Assembly: GCA_002723155.1 (NCBI GenBank)
Contig: PBNO01000006.1
Span: 896,438-960,437, forward strand
Reading direction: 5' to 3'
From: Ponticaulis sp.
GTDB lineage: Bacteria; Pseudomonadota; Alphaproteobacteria; Caulobacterales; Hyphomonadaceae
DNA: 64,000 nucleotides
The stretch's first letter is position 1; every line of letters begins with the position of its first letter. This document shows positions 1 through 9,121 of this stretch, piece by piece. The notes beneath the pieces were generated by a model. That model was not told the origin of the DNA and searched no databases. It worked only from the letters and a program-made list of their open reading frames with translations. A program made the translations under genes and the position numbers.

Positions 1-1
1 G

Positions 2-982
2 GCAAACAAGATCGTATTCTCCGGTGTTGCCAAATCCCGCACGGATATTCTCGATGCGCTTGAAGCCGGCATCCACCAGTTCAACGTGGAATCCCTGCCA
101 GAGCTTCATCGCATTTCAGAGCTGGCAAGCGCGAATGGCTACACGGCCGATATCGCGTTTCGTATCAATCCGCACGTCGAAGCGGGCGGTCACGCCAACA
201 TCTCGACAGGCGGCGCCGAGCACAAATTCGGCATTGCATGGCATGAAGGCAAAGACTTTTATGCGCTTGCCCAGTCACTGCCGGGCATCAATGTCTGCGG
301 CGTAGACGTCCATATTGGCAGTCAGATCACCAATCTCGCTCCACTGCGTGCCGCGTTTGAAAAAGTGGTCGGCCTTGTACGTGATCTTCGCGCGGCAGGT
401 GTTCCGATCACACGTATGGACCTTGGCGGCGGTCTTGGCATTCCATACCGCGAAGGCGACGAACCGGCCACACCTGCAGAATATGCAGCCATGGTACGCG
501 AAGTGCTCGGCGATCTCGATGTAGAAGTCATTCTTGAGCCGGGCCGGATGATCGCTGGCAATGCAGGTATTTTCGTCTCCCGCGTCGAATACATCAAAGA
601 ACGCGATGGCCGACGTTTCGCCATTCTCGACGCAGGCATGAACGATTTGATGCGCCCTGCGCTCTATCAGGCTGTTCACGAGATGAAACCGGTTGTTCGC
701 TCTGAAGAGCGCGCTACACTGGACTATGACATTGTCGGGCCCATTTGTGAGAGTACAGACCGTTTCGCAAAGAACTATCCGGCGCAGGAAATGAAAGAGG
801 GAGACCTCGTCGCCTTCATGTCTGCTGGCGCTTACGGAGCTGTAATGTCAAATCAGTACAACACACGCCCAATGTGTGCTGAAGTGCTGGTGAACGGGGA
901 CAAGGTCGCGCTGATCCGCACCCCGCCGACATTTGAAGAGATGATAGCGAGTGAAACTGTACCGGAGTGGCTGAAAACCTGA
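2..982 (+). CDS. lysA: diaminopimelate decarboxylase, 5' end outside window
   Basis: Converts meso-diaminopimelate to L-lysine and CO2, the last step of lysine synthesis, using pyridoxal phosphate. The reading frame is open from base 2, so about 326 C-terminal residues are present; the family is usually around 420, so roughly 95 residues, including the PLP-binding lysine, lie outside. Visible landmarks are the early GIHQFNVES stretch, VDVHIGSQI, the glycine-rich LGGGLGIPY phosphate loop, EPGRMIAGNAG, and the substrate-side CEST and AYGAVMSNQYNTRP motifs near the C-terminus. These separate it from arginine or ornithine decarboxylases. Its last 16 bases overlap the next gene, which suggests translational coupling. 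Confidence 0.95.
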   Translation, partial: ANKIVFSGVAKSRTDILDALEAGIHQFNVESLPELHRISELASANGYTADIAFRINPHVEAGGHANISTGGAEHKFGIAWHEGKDFYALAQSLPGINVCGVDVHIGSQITNLAPLRAAFEKVVGLVRDLRAAGVPITRMDLGGGLGIPYREGDEPATPAEYAAMVREVLGDLDVEVILEPGRMIAGNAGIFVSRVEYIKERDGRRFAILDAGMNDLMRPALYQAVHEMKPVVRSEERATLDYDIVGPICESTDRFAKNYPAQEMKEGDLVAFMSAGAYGAVMSNQYNTRPMCAEVLVNGDKVALIRTPPTFEEMIASETVPEWLKT

Positions 983-3657
983 TCCCAACCATTCTCCGCC
1001 GCAAGATCGAGCGGACACGGGCACGCCTCGCACGGGTAAGGCTTTTCGAGGCTTTTGCTCTACCGGGCGCGCTCCTGTTTGCGGCATTGGCTCTGGTTTT
1101 CACCGGCGCGTTCGAGCGCTTTGCGCCGCCTGCGCAAGCCCTGCTCTACCTCGCCTTTTTTCCATTTTTCATCATTGCGCTCGTTCGGGGATTCAGAAAA
1201 TACAAGACGCCTGCCCTGTCTGAAGGCAGCGCCCGGCTTGATGCATCGCATCCTGATAGCCCTGCCGAAGCCTATTATGACCAGCCGGCGCGCATCACTG
1301 CAGAATCCCGCCCCTATTGGGTGAAGCACAAGGCACGCCTCGCCCGCATTATCGCAGAGATGGAGCCGCCAACGCTCAGCGAAGAATGGCGCAAATCCGA
1401 CCCGCTCTATCTGCGGATTGTTACGCCGCTCGCGCTCATCGCGATTATCGCAGCGAACTCCAATGCGGCGATGGGGCGTCTTTCATCTGCCATGGATACG
1501 GATGTCGGCGCACTCTTCGGCGCAGACAGCATGACCGTGACCGCATGGGTGACACCGCCAGACTATACCGGCGCAGCTCCAATCTTTCTCAATTCCGTCG
1601 ACCGGGATGTTGAAGTGCCAGAGGGTTCACGCCTGACCCTTCGCGCGCAAGGCGGCGGACAGCCATCCCTGCACAGAAGCGCCCTCGGCGAAGCCTCCCT
1701 TTCAGGTGAGCGTCCATCGCTGGAACGTGCGTCCGATGGCACATGGGAAACACAGGTAGAGATTAACGCCTCGCAATCCGTCAGGCTGGATTATTGGGGC
1801 GAGCGCGCGGGCTGGAATTTTTCTGCGACGCCTGACCAGCCACCGACTGTGCGTTTTGCATCAGAGCCAACGATTGGCGACAATGATGAACTGAGCTTCG
1901 TCTGGGGCGCAGAAGACGAGTATGGCGTGGTGGAGCTGCAGCTCATCATCACGCCAACCGAAGCGTCCGGCCTCGATACCAGCGAATCCGAAACGGCTCC
2001 GGTTGAAATCCCGTCTTCCAATTTCCGCGTCGGCAATGATCAGGCGGATATAGACCTCACCCGCCATAAATGGGCAGGGGCCGAAGTCGAACTCACGCTC
2101 GCGGCAACCGATGCCATTGGCCAGACCGGCTATAGCGAGCCGGTGATCATGGAATTGCCAGAGAAGCTGTTCCTTGAACCGCTCGCCCGCGCCAGTCAGG
2201 AAATCCGCCTGGTTGTGCTGCGTGAGGACGAACAATACACGACGCCGATCGAAAATATGCTGCCGGTTCTGGAAGGCGAAGACTTAGGGCTGGGCGATCG
2301 TCTTGAACACGCACCGGACGGATTACAACGCGCCGCTCTGATGCTGGACGCCGTGACTTATCGCCCTGAGAGCTATTTCTCCGATCTGACCGTCTATTTC
2401 GCGCTACGCCGCGCGCATCAGCTACTCCGCTATGCCAATGAAACATCCGACGCCGAGCCTCTGGATGATCTTCTCTGGGCAGCCGCTTTGCGCGCTGAGT
2501 ATGGCACAGTGGCCGACGCTGAGCGCCGCCTGAATGCCGCACGCGCCGCTCTGGAACGTGCCCTTCGCGACGGGGCATCCGAAGATGAAATCCGCCGCCT
2601 CATGGAAGCCTTCCGTCAGGCCGCTGAGGATTATATCGCCGCCCGCATGGCCGAAGCGATCATGAATGGCAATCCGGACGGCGGTCAGGGCGCACCTCCC
2701 GGTCAGGAAATGCTGGGCGGCAATGATCTGGCAGATATGCTGGACGCGCTTCAGGACCTTACAGAAACCGGCGCAACAGATGCGGCCCGTCAGCTCCTTT
2801 CTGATGTCACAAACCTGCTCAACAATCTGAACTTTCAGGGTGGTGGCTCAGGCTCCGGAGACTTGTTTGGCGAAGGCTCGGAAGGCGAAGCCAATGATGA
2901 CCCACCACCGGAAAACGAACAGCGCCTTGAGCGCACGCTGGAGCGTCTTGCCGAGATCCTTGAAGAACAGCGCCGCCTGAACGACGAAACACTGCAAGAG
3001 CAGTTCGGCTCGGACCCCCAGAACGGTCAGAGCGGTAACCAGCAAGGCAATACAGACGGGCAGTCCGGCATTGGCGAAGACGGTGAGACATCCGCCGGCA
3101 GCGCGGAAACGCAGGACGGCACAGGTCAGGGCGGAGACGGCGATACTGAAAGCGGCGGCGGGCAGCAGTTTGGCAGCACTGAGGGCGACCTCTCTGATCG
3201 TCAGGAAGACATTGCAAGCCAGCTGCGTGCATTCAGGGATATGGAAGACACCAATGACAGCCTCGGGACGACAGATGACGGCGACAATAATCTCGATATC
3301 GCACGTCAGGCGCTCGAACTGGCTGAAGACGCTCTGCGTGATGGCGACCTTCGCGGTGCGCAGCGCTATCAGGACCGCGCAATTCGCGAGATGCGCGATG
3401 CAGCCGGTCAATTGTCAGAAAGCCTTGATGACATGCGCCGCGAACGCCTTGGCGATCAGGGACAAGGCGGCGAACGTGATCCACTTGGCCGCGCGGGCAG
3501 CACTGGCCAGCAAAATAACGGCTTCGGTATAGACATTCCAGATGAGGTCGAACGCCAGCGCGCCCGCGATATTCTGGATGAACTGCGTGAACGTCTGAAC
3601 CGTTCAACTGATCCGGAAGAACGTGAATATCTGGAACGCCTGCTCGACAGATTTTAG
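967..3657 (+). CDS. DUF4175 (TIGR02302-type) membrane protein
   Basis: A large protein of 896 residues found downstream of lysA in many alphaproteobacteria; its function is not established. The GTG start at 967 lies inside lysA. Two membrane segments lie near residues 25-48 and 58-76 and a third near 150-164. A long soluble part follows, with a helical, Arg/Glu-rich C-terminal half interrupted by low-complexity Gly/Gln/Asp/Ser stretches around residues 570-780. The size, the N-terminal membrane topology and the charged low-complexity tail agree with the DUF4175 family. I infer an envelope-associated role but see no catalytic motif. The gene ends 3 bases before the convergent hpt gene. Confidence 0.85.
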   Translation: MAENLIPTILRRKIERTRARLARVRLFEAFALPGALLFAALALVFTGAFERFAPPAQALLYLAFFPFFIIALVRGFRKYKTPALSEGSARLDASHPDSPAEAYYDQPARITAESRPYWVKHKARLARIIAEMEPPTLSEEWRKSDPLYLRIVTPLALIAIIAANSNAAMGRLSSAMDTDVGALFGADSMTVTAWVTPPDYTGAAPIFLNSVDRDVEVPEGSRLTLRAQGGGQPSLHRSALGEASLSGERPSLERASDGTWETQVEINASQSVRLDYWGERAGWNFSATPDQPPTVRFASEPTIGDNDELSFVWGAEDEYGVVELQLIITPTEASGLDTSESETAPVEIPSSNFRVGNDQADIDLTRHKWAGAEVELTLAATDAIGQTGYSEPVIMELPEKLFLEPLARASQEIRLVVLREDEQYTTPIENMLPVLEGEDLGLGDRLEHAPDGLQRAALMLDAVTYRPESYFSDLTVYFALRRAHQLLRYANETSDAEPLDDLLWAAALRAEYGTVADAERRLNAARAALERALRDGASEDEIRRLMEAFRQAAEDYIAARMAEAIMNGNPDGGQGAPPGQEMLGGNDLADMLDALQDLTETGATDAARQLLSDVTNLLNNLNFQGGGSGSGDLFGEGSEGEANDDPPPENEQRLERTLERLAEILEEQRRLNDETLQEQFGSDPQNGQSGNQQGNTDGQSGIGEDGETSAGSAETQDGTGQGGDGDTESGGGQQFGSTEGDLSDRQEDIASQLRAFRDMEDTNDSLGTTDDGDNNLDIARQALELAEDALRDGDLRGAQRYQDRAIREMRDAAGQLSESLDDMRRERLGDQGQGGERDPLGRAGSTGQQNNGFGIDIPDEVERQRARDILDELRERLNRSTDPEEREYLERLLDRF

Positions 3658-3660
3658 GCG

Positions 3661-4194
3661 TTAGCCGCCCTGCGGCACAGCGCCAAGATATGGCAGGCCG
3701 CGGTAAAGACCGGCATCATCCATACCGTAACCGACAAGGTAGCGGTCAGGCGCATCATAGGCCCAGGCATCCAGCCCTTCACCCGTTGCCAGTTGTTTGC
3801 GGGCAAAAACGCAGGTCATGACTTCGCGCGCGCCCTGCGCCATCAAATGGTGACGCGCAAAATCAAGCGTGCGGCCGGTGTCATAGACATCATCAATTAT
3901 AAGAACGCCGCGCCCTTTGACGCTACGCTGCAGATCAGCACGCACTTTTACACGGCCCGAGCTTTCGCGTTCATCGCGATAGCTTTCCAGCCAGATCGCA
4001 TCCAGCTGCGGGTGCACGTCATGCTTGGTCAGGTGGCGCATGAGGTCTGTCGTAAACGGAGACGCACCCAGTAGAATGGTGACAGCCGTCCAGTCATCGC
4101 TCTGCATTCGCGGCGCGAGTTCTGCGGCGAGTTTTCCAATACGCGATTGAAGCTCGGTTTCGTCCAGCAGGACGTCAAATTCGGGACAGGTCAA
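3661..4194 (-). CDS. hpt: hypoxanthine phosphoribosyltransferase
   Basis: Purine salvage enzyme that transfers phosphoribose from PRPP to hypoxanthine or guanine in the cytosol. The 177-residue protein carries the type I PRTase PRPP loop GVLIIDDVYDTGRTL near residues 95-109, in which the two acidic residues and TGRT contact PRPP and Mg. An earlier LLGASPFTTDL segment fits the short loop that binds pyrophosphate. The length is normal for the bacterial enzyme. The start is a TTG at 4194 with only a weak ribosome site; no ATG lies near the expected N-terminus. It follows the zinc-ribbon gene on the same strand by 8 bases, so the two are probably cotranscribed. Confidence 0.88.
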   Translation of the reverse strand: MTCPEFDVLLDETELQSRIGKLAAELAPRMQSDDWTAVTILLGASPFTTDLMRHLTKHDVHPQLDAIWLESYRDERESSGRVKVRADLQRSVKGRGVLIIDDVYDTGRTLDFARHHLMAQGAREVMTCVFARKQLATGEGLDAWAYDAPDRYLVGYGMDDAGLYRGLPYLGAVPQGG

Positions 4195-4202
4195 AGCTCT
4201 GC

Positions 4203-5105
4203 TCAGTGATGTTCGTCATGCCCGTTAGAGGCAGGTTCATGATGATCATCTGCTGGTGCTTCGTGATGGTCAACAGGTGCAGGCGCGTCATGGTGCGCAT
4301 CTTCGCTGTAATCGTCCGCCGCATGTCCTGCATCGTGAGACGCAGACGCATGGCTCTCAGGCTCATGATGCGGCTGGGACGGAACGCCGGCGGCCAGACG
4401 GACATTTTCAGTCGGCGGCACGAACGTCACTTCAAGGTCATAGGCCGCGAGCGACGGAGAATCGAGACGCGACGAGAACGACACCTCACCGCCCGGACCT
4501 ACGCTCAAGGCCTCTGGCGTTACGAGAATGCTCTCAACTTCAAAACCGGCATCATCGCGCAGATCTACACGTACATTTGGTACGGCCTGCGGACGGTCTG
4601 ACACATTCAGAATTGTGCCGCTGACAGTGAGCACAGGCACAGTGCCTTCAAGGCGCCGGTCTGCCGCCACATCTGCAAACTCCAGCCCGAACGGGTTCAC
4701 CTCAAGGCCAGCCATTGCATAGGCGCTGGAGGCTTCCGGGAACATGCGTACAACGTCATCGCGCTTCACAACCGCGCCGATACCAAGCGCAAAGAAGACA
4801 GCTGCTGTACCGCCCCACGCAGTGAGTGCAGCAAGGCGCGAACCGCTTTCTTTGCGAGAGAATTCTTTTTCACGAAACGCCAGATGCGGCGCGACAGACG
4901 GCGCTGCTGGAGAATGCTCCTGACGCTGGCGCTCGACCTTTTCACGCGAAAGGGAGGCTGCCTCGAGCTTTTCTTCGAGAGAGAGTTCCGGCTGGGCAAA
5001 CCATGAATGGGCGCATGCCGCACAGCGAACTGTACGACCATTCGCACCGATTGCCTTATCATCGGCAAAATATTGTGCGCTACAGGATGGACATGTGAGG
5101 ATCAC
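4203..5105 (-). CDS. zinc-ribbon (MJ0042-type) single-pass membrane protein
   Basis: The first 40 residues form an MJ0042-type zinc ribbon, with CPSC at the N-terminus and CAAC about 20 residues later, followed by HSW. A charged linker leads to one membrane segment near residues 97-115, then an extracytoplasmic domain, and a His/Asp/Glu-rich tail. The tail has runs such as DHHEAPADDHHE and could bind metal. I place the start at GTG 5105, giving VILTCPSC, because that is where family members begin and a GGAG sits 8 bases upstream; longer GTG starts at 5120 and 5132 exist. Proteins of this kind often lie beside ftsE in alphaproteobacteria. Function unknown. Confidence 0.8.
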   Translation of the reverse strand: MILTCPSCSAQYFADDKAIGANGRTVRCAACAHSWFAQPELSLEEKLEAASLSREKVERQRQEHSPAAPSVAPHLAFREKEFSRKESGSRLAALTAWGGTAAVFFALGIGAVVKRDDVVRMFPEASSAYAMAGLEVNPFGLEFADVAADRRLEGTVPVLTVSGTILNVSDRPQAVPNVRVDLRDDAGFEVESILVTPEALSVGPGGEVSFSSRLDSPSLAAYDLEVTFVPPTENVRLAAGVPSQPHHEPESHASASHDAGHAADDYSEDAHHDAPAPVDHHEAPADDHHEPASNGHDEHH

Positions 5106-5186
5106 TGCAGTTCTCTCCACTCCGTTAGGCACGATTCTGTGCCTGGAATTCGCCCTTCAGCAGTCCCGAAAGGACTGAAACGAGAC

Positions 5187-5918
5187 ATGAATTACGAGCC
5201 CGATATTTCTCTTGATGAGCCCACCATCCGAGTCGATGGCGTTAACCATGGGTATATCTCTGGCGAGAATGTGTTAGGCGACCTTAATATCGAGTTAAAC
5301 TCCGGCTCTTTTACGTTTCTCACAGGCCCGTCCGGGTCAGGAAAAACCACGCTTTTACAGCTGCTTTATGCGGCCCAGAAGCCCCGTAACGGCAAGGTTT
5401 CGCTGTTTGGTGTGGATACAAGCAACGCCACGCGGAAAACGTTAACCCGCCTGCGGCGACGAATCGGCGTCGTCTATCAGGATTTCCGCCTGCTGAACCA
5501 TCTGACCGCCTATGAAAACGCTGCGCTTCCCCTGCGCGTTACGGGCAAACATGAGCGTGAATATCGCGACGATGTGATCGACCTTCTGAACTGGGTCGGG
5601 CTTGGCGATCGCATCACCGCAAAACCGACAACGCTCTCTGGCGGCGAACAGCAGCGCGTCGCGATTGCGCGCGCACTCGTCAACAAGCCGGACCTTCTCA
5701 TTGCCGACGAACCGACAGGCAATGTCGACCCTGAAATGGGTGAGCGGCTGATGCGGCTTATCCTCGAACTGAACCGGCGTCTTTCAACGACAGTCCTGAT
5801 CGCCACCCACGATATTGCGCTGGTCGACCGGCTCGGCGCGCCGGTTGTGAGGCTGGAGAACGGACTTTTGGTCCATCAGCGCGGCGATGTCGGCGCAGGA
5901 GGCGGCCATCATGTATGA
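5187..5918 (+). CDS. ftsE: cell division ATP-binding protein FtsE
   Basis: ATPase of the FtsEX complex, which sits at the division septum and drives activation of periplasmic cell-wall hydrolases. The 243-residue protein has Walker A GPSGSGKTT at residues 47-55, a Q-loop in VYQDFRLL, the ABC signature LSGGEQ, and Walker B LLIADEP followed by TGNVDP, which is typical of FtsE. The upstream frame is open, but the family alignment begins near ATG 5187, and an AAGGA lies 13 bases before it. It overlaps ftsX by 8 bases, consistent with a coupled pair. The divergent zinc-ribbon gene begins about 80 bases upstream, so the promoter should lie between. Confidence 0.95.
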   Translation: MNYEPDISLDEPTIRVDGVNHGYISGENVLGDLNIELNSGSFTFLTGPSGSGKTTLLQLLYAAQKPRNGKVSLFGVDTSNATRKTLTRLRRRIGVVYQDFRLLNHLTAYENAALPLRVTGKHEREYRDDVIDLLNWVGLGDRITAKPTTLSGGEQQRVAIARALVNKPDLLIADEPTGNVDPEMGERLMRLILELNRRLSTTVLIATHDIALVDRLGAPVVRLENGLLVHQRGDVGAGGGHHV

Positions 5919-6783
5919 TACCAAACGCTCGCCTCTTCTTCCGCGCGAAGATGCCCGTGAAGCTGCACTCTTTTTTGTGGTAGCAGCCCTTTGCTTTCTG
6001 GCAGCGCTGACAGGCCTCGCAACGCGTGCAGCATATGGCGCGGCAGAAAGCTGGGCGGGTCAGATTCAGGGAGAAGTCACAGTTCGTCTTCTGGAAGGCA
6101 GCGCTGAAGATGCTAATGATCTGGCCACGCTTTTAGAAGGCCTGTCCGGTGTACGCCGCGCCCTCCCAGAAGACCGCGAAGTCACCGAAAGCCTGCTTGA
6201 GCCATGGCTCGGCACAAACCTGCCGGAAGACCTTCCGATTTCGCGATATCTGGCGGTCAGCACGGTTCCGGAAGCTGGCGACCTTACACGCCAGATCAGC
6301 GAAGCCGCAGAAGGTGCGGGCTTCCAGATTGAGGTCGAGAGCCACCAGCAATGGGCAAACGATGTCGAACGCAGCCTCGGTATTTTGCGCATGGTGGGCA
6401 TTGTCGCGCTTGTTCTGCTTCTGACGATTGTCCTCTCCGTCATCGCCTTTGCGACACATGCTGCGCTTCTGGCCCGGCGCGAAGTTGTCATTGTGCTTCA
6501 TACATGCGGGGCATCTGACCGCTTTATCTCCCGCTTGTTCGAGCACCGCTTCTTTGGGCTTGGCCTCAGGGCGGGCGGCCTTGGCGCATTATTCGCTTTG
6601 CTCGGCGCCATGCTGTTATTCTTTGCCGCGAAACAATCCGGTGATCGCAGCTGGCTGCTTCCACAAATGTCGCCGGATATCGGCACCTTTATCGTGTTAG
6701 TTATGACGCCTTTGATTGCCGCGCTAGTTGCCATGATTGCGGCCCGTATTACTGTGACCCGGGCGCTCAACGAGCTTTATTAA
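5911..6783 (+). CDS. ftsX: cell division permease FtsX
   Basis: Membrane partner of FtsE. The 290-residue protein shows the FtsX layout: one membrane segment near residues 18-40, a periplasmic domain of about 120 residues, then three closely spaced membrane segments in the C-terminal half (around 160-185, 215-240 and 255-280). The ATG at 5911 is preceded by a strong AGGAGG at about 5898, inside the end of ftsE, and is preferred over the upstream in-frame start at 5887. Sequence identity among FtsX proteins is low, so the assignment rests mainly on topology and on tight linkage to ftsE. Confidence 0.92.
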   Translation: MYDTKRSPLLPREDAREAALFFVVAALCFLAALTGLATRAAYGAAESWAGQIQGEVTVRLLEGSAEDANDLATLLEGLSGVRRALPEDREVTESLLEPWLGTNLPEDLPISRYLAVSTVPEAGDLTRQISEAAEGAGFQIEVESHQQWANDVERSLGILRMVGIVALVLLLTIVLSVIAFATHAALLARREVVIVLHTCGASDRFISRLFEHRFFGLGLRAGGLGALFALLGAMLLFFAAKQSGDRSWLLPQMSPDIGTFIVLVMTPLIAALVAMIAARITVTRALNELY

Positions 6784-6798
6784 AAAGGTCTGCCTGAC

Positions 6799-7374
6799 GT
6801 GTTTCGCAAACTGATCCTGTTTTTGATTGCATTCACGGCAGTGATCGCCTTTGCCGACTTTCATCGGTTCGTAAACCGCGTCGCATCACTGGAAACCGAT
6901 ACGCCGCCAAGTGCCGACGCCATTGTCGCGCTGACGGGCGGATCAGGCCTGCGCATTGAGGCAGCGATTGATCTTCTGGAACACGGCGCTGGCCACAGGC
7001 TTCTGGTGAGCGGCGTGAATGAGAGCGTCGACATTGATACGCTTATCCGTTCTGCGGGCGGTTCACAGGCGCTTTATGATTGCTGCATTGATATTGGTCG
7101 TCAGGCCCGGTCTACCGAAGGCAATGCTCTGGAGGCAGCCAGTTGGATAGCTGAGCATGACTATAACTCGCTCATAATTGTCACATCAGATTATCATATG
7201 CCCAGAACCCTCCTCTGGTTCACAGAAGGGTTTGAAGAAGTTGAGCTTATCCCTTATCCCATCCAGTCTAACCTCCAGCCACGGCGCTGGTGGCGTTCCT
7301 GGCGCTCATTTCGCGGGCTGGTGCTGGAATGGTCGAAGTATCGGGTCACCGCGGTAATGAAAGCATTTGTCTGA
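6799..7374 (+). CDS. YdcF-like DUF218 domain protein
   Basis: A 191-residue protein with an N-terminal membrane anchor or signal segment (residues 4-20) followed by a DUF218 domain. Landmarks are AIVALTGGSGLRIEAAIDLL near residues 33-52, a RLLVSG strand, STEGNALEAASWI and the conserved VTSDYHMPR motif. Proteins of this family, such as SanA and YdcF, are linked to envelope barrier functions, but their reaction is uncertain. A GTG start at 6799 lies 15 bases after ftsX, and its TGA overlaps the plsC ATG by one base, so the gene is within the ftsEX-plsC operon. Confidence 0.85.
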   Translation: MFRKLILFLIAFTAVIAFADFHRFVNRVASLETDTPPSADAIVALTGGSGLRIEAAIDLLEHGAGHRLLVSGVNESVDIDTLIRSAGGSQALYDCCIDIGRQARSTEGNALEAASWIAEHDYNSLIIVTSDYHMPRTLLWFTEGFEEVELIPYPIQSNLQPRRWWRSWRSFRGLVLEWSKYRVTAVMKAFV

Positions 7375-8129
7375 TGGCTGCACTTCGCTCCGTCCTGTTT
7401 GTAATCTGGCTATATGGATCGCTCGTTTTCTTCGGCCTTCTGTTTCTGCCGACGATGCTGCTGCCACGTCAGGCAGCAACGCTTGGCATTCGTTGCTGGG
7501 CGCGGGCTGCTGTCTGGGGCATGCGGGTGATTTGCAATGCGAAAACCGAAGTGCGCGGCCTTGAGAACATCGAAAACGAACCGCTGCTTGTGGCATCAAA
7601 GCACCAGAGCACGCTCGATACGGTGCTGCCATTCCTGTACCTGAAAGACCCGTGCATCATCCTGAAGCGAGAGCTTTTGTGGTATCCGCTCTTCGGGTTT
7701 TACGCCCTGAAAACCGGCCAGATCGCAATTGACCGCTCCGGCGCGATGAAGACGCTCAAAGAGATGGCGCGCAAGGCAAAGCTGGCGCGTGACAACGGAC
7801 GTTCGCTTCTCATTTTCCCTGAAGGCACGCGCACCAAGCCGGGTATCGATGCAGAGTACAAACCGGGCATCGCGCTCCTATATAAAGAGTTGGACATTGA
7901 ATGCCTTCCGGTCGCGCTGAACACAGGCACATGCTGGCCGGCTAAAGGTATTATGCGATATCCCGGCACGATGGTGGTGGAATTCCTGCCACGTATTGAG
8001 CCGGGGCTGTCACGAAAGGCTTTCATGAAGACGCTGCATGACCGCATCGAAACCCGCTCACTCGCTCTGGCAGAAGACGCTGGCGTGAATGTTTCAACGA
8101 CCGAGCCGGCGGAGGCAGCTAACGCATGA
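7374..8129 (+). CDS. plsC: 1-acyl-sn-glycerol-3-phosphate acyltransferase
   Basis: Acylates lysophosphatidic acid to phosphatidic acid at the inner membrane during phospholipid synthesis. The 251-residue protein has an N-terminal membrane segment (residues 5-30), the catalytic HX4D motif HQSTLD at residues 77-82 and the FPEGTR motif at 148-153 that binds the glycerol phosphate. The ATG at 7374 shares one base with the stop of the upstream gene (TGATG). The downstream gene begins within the last four bases, ATGA. This arrangement with ftsEX, a DUF218 protein and DUF2125 recurs in alphaproteobacteria. Confidence 0.92.
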   Translation: MAALRSVLFVIWLYGSLVFFGLLFLPTMLLPRQAATLGIRCWARAAVWGMRVICNAKTEVRGLENIENEPLLVASKHQSTLDTVLPFLYLKDPCIILKRELLWYPLFGFYALKTGQIAIDRSGAMKTLKEMARKAKLARDNGRSLLIFPEGTRTKPGIDAEYKPGIALLYKELDIECLPVALNTGTCWPAKGIMRYPGTMVVEFLPRIEPGLSRKAFMKTLHDRIETRSLALAEDAGVNVSTTEPAEAANA

Positions 8130-9118
8130 GCGAGACCCGCAAAAAAGGCTTTTTCACCCTTCCCGTTCTGCTTGGCCTGCTGGCGCTTGGCTGCCTCGCC
8201 ATCTGGACCGTCTACTGGTTTTATGGCGCGGGCGTGGTGCGTCAGGGCGCACGAGAATGGATTGAAGACCAGCAGGCAATGGGCCGCTCGGTTGAATACT
8301 CAGCGCTAAATGTCACCGGCTATCCGTACCGCTTTGTCCTGCAGGCCGATGATCCGGTGATTGATGCACCAGACATGCAGGCGCGCTGGGAAGGCGAAAG
8401 GCTTCAGCTTGTGGCCATGGCGTGGAATTTCAATCACGTCATTGCCCGCTCACCCGGGCAAAATAACATTGATCTCCCTGACGGACAGACGTTCAGTTTT
8501 TCTGCGGATGATAGCTCTGCAGCGAGTTTCGTCTGGGAGGACGGGAATCTACGCCGTGTGGGTCTCGAGCTTCCTACGCTGGACGCAGTGCTGAACGAGA
8601 GCGAACGCTACACGCTGACGAACGGATCAATCGGCCTTCGTCCAATGCCGGACGAACCACGCAATCTACAGCTGGCTGTATCATTCAATAATCTGTCACT
8701 GCCAGAGGCGCCGGAAGGCGCAGAATGGCTCGGCCGCGAGGTGAGTGAGCTGGTGATCTGGGGCGAGATCGAAAACTTCTTCAGCGTTATTGAGGACGGT
8801 CTGACAGTTACAGAGTGGAAGCTGGACGAAAACCGCATTGAGCTTGTCCGCGGCGACCTTGATATGGGGCCTCTGGACCTGTCCATGCGCGCGAACGTGA
8901 AGCTCGACCGCAACAATGATCCGGACGGCACAGTGAGCCTGTTTCTGGAGCGTTCAGAAGACCTCATCTCTGCCCTGCGTGAAGCAGGCAGCATCGACCC
9001 ACAAGGCGAAGCCATCATCAACGCAGTTGCTCAGGCAAGCTCGAACGGCACACCGCTGACCGTGCAGGTCAAAGAGCGCAGCATTCGTCTTTTCGGGCAA
9101 ACACTCGCAGAATACTAA
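8126..9118 (+). CDS. DUF2125 domain protein
   Basis: A 330-residue protein with a single N-terminal membrane anchor near residues 12-35 and a long beta-rich extracytoplasmic region. A VTGYPYRF segment near residue 65 and the later pattern of short strands with charged turns resemble DUF2125 proteins, which have no assigned reaction. It begins on the ATGA overlap with plsC and is the last gene of the run that starts at ftsE. It may act in the envelope, but this is inferred only from the anchor and operon. Confidence 0.75.
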   Translation: MSETRKKGFFTLPVLLGLLALGCLAIWTVYWFYGAGVVRQGAREWIEDQQAMGRSVEYSALNVTGYPYRFVLQADDPVIDAPDMQARWEGERLQLVAMAWNFNHVIARSPGQNNIDLPDGQTFSFSADDSSAASFVWEDGNLRRVGLELPTLDAVLNESERYTLTNGSIGLRPMPDEPRNLQLAVSFNNLSLPEAPEGAEWLGREVSELVIWGEIENFFSVIEDGLTVTEWKLDENRIELVRGDLDMGPLDLSMRANVKLDRNNDPDGTVSLFLERSEDLISALREAGSIDPQGEAIINAVAQASSNGTPLTVQVKERSIRLFGQTLAEY

Positions 9119-9121
9119 CCG

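Noticed and set aside
5284..5298. TTAA-N7-TTAA matching the CtrA consensus
   Set aside because: It lies inside ftsE, about 100 bases into the gene, where codons for DLNIELN give the sequence; no nearby gene start fits control from here.
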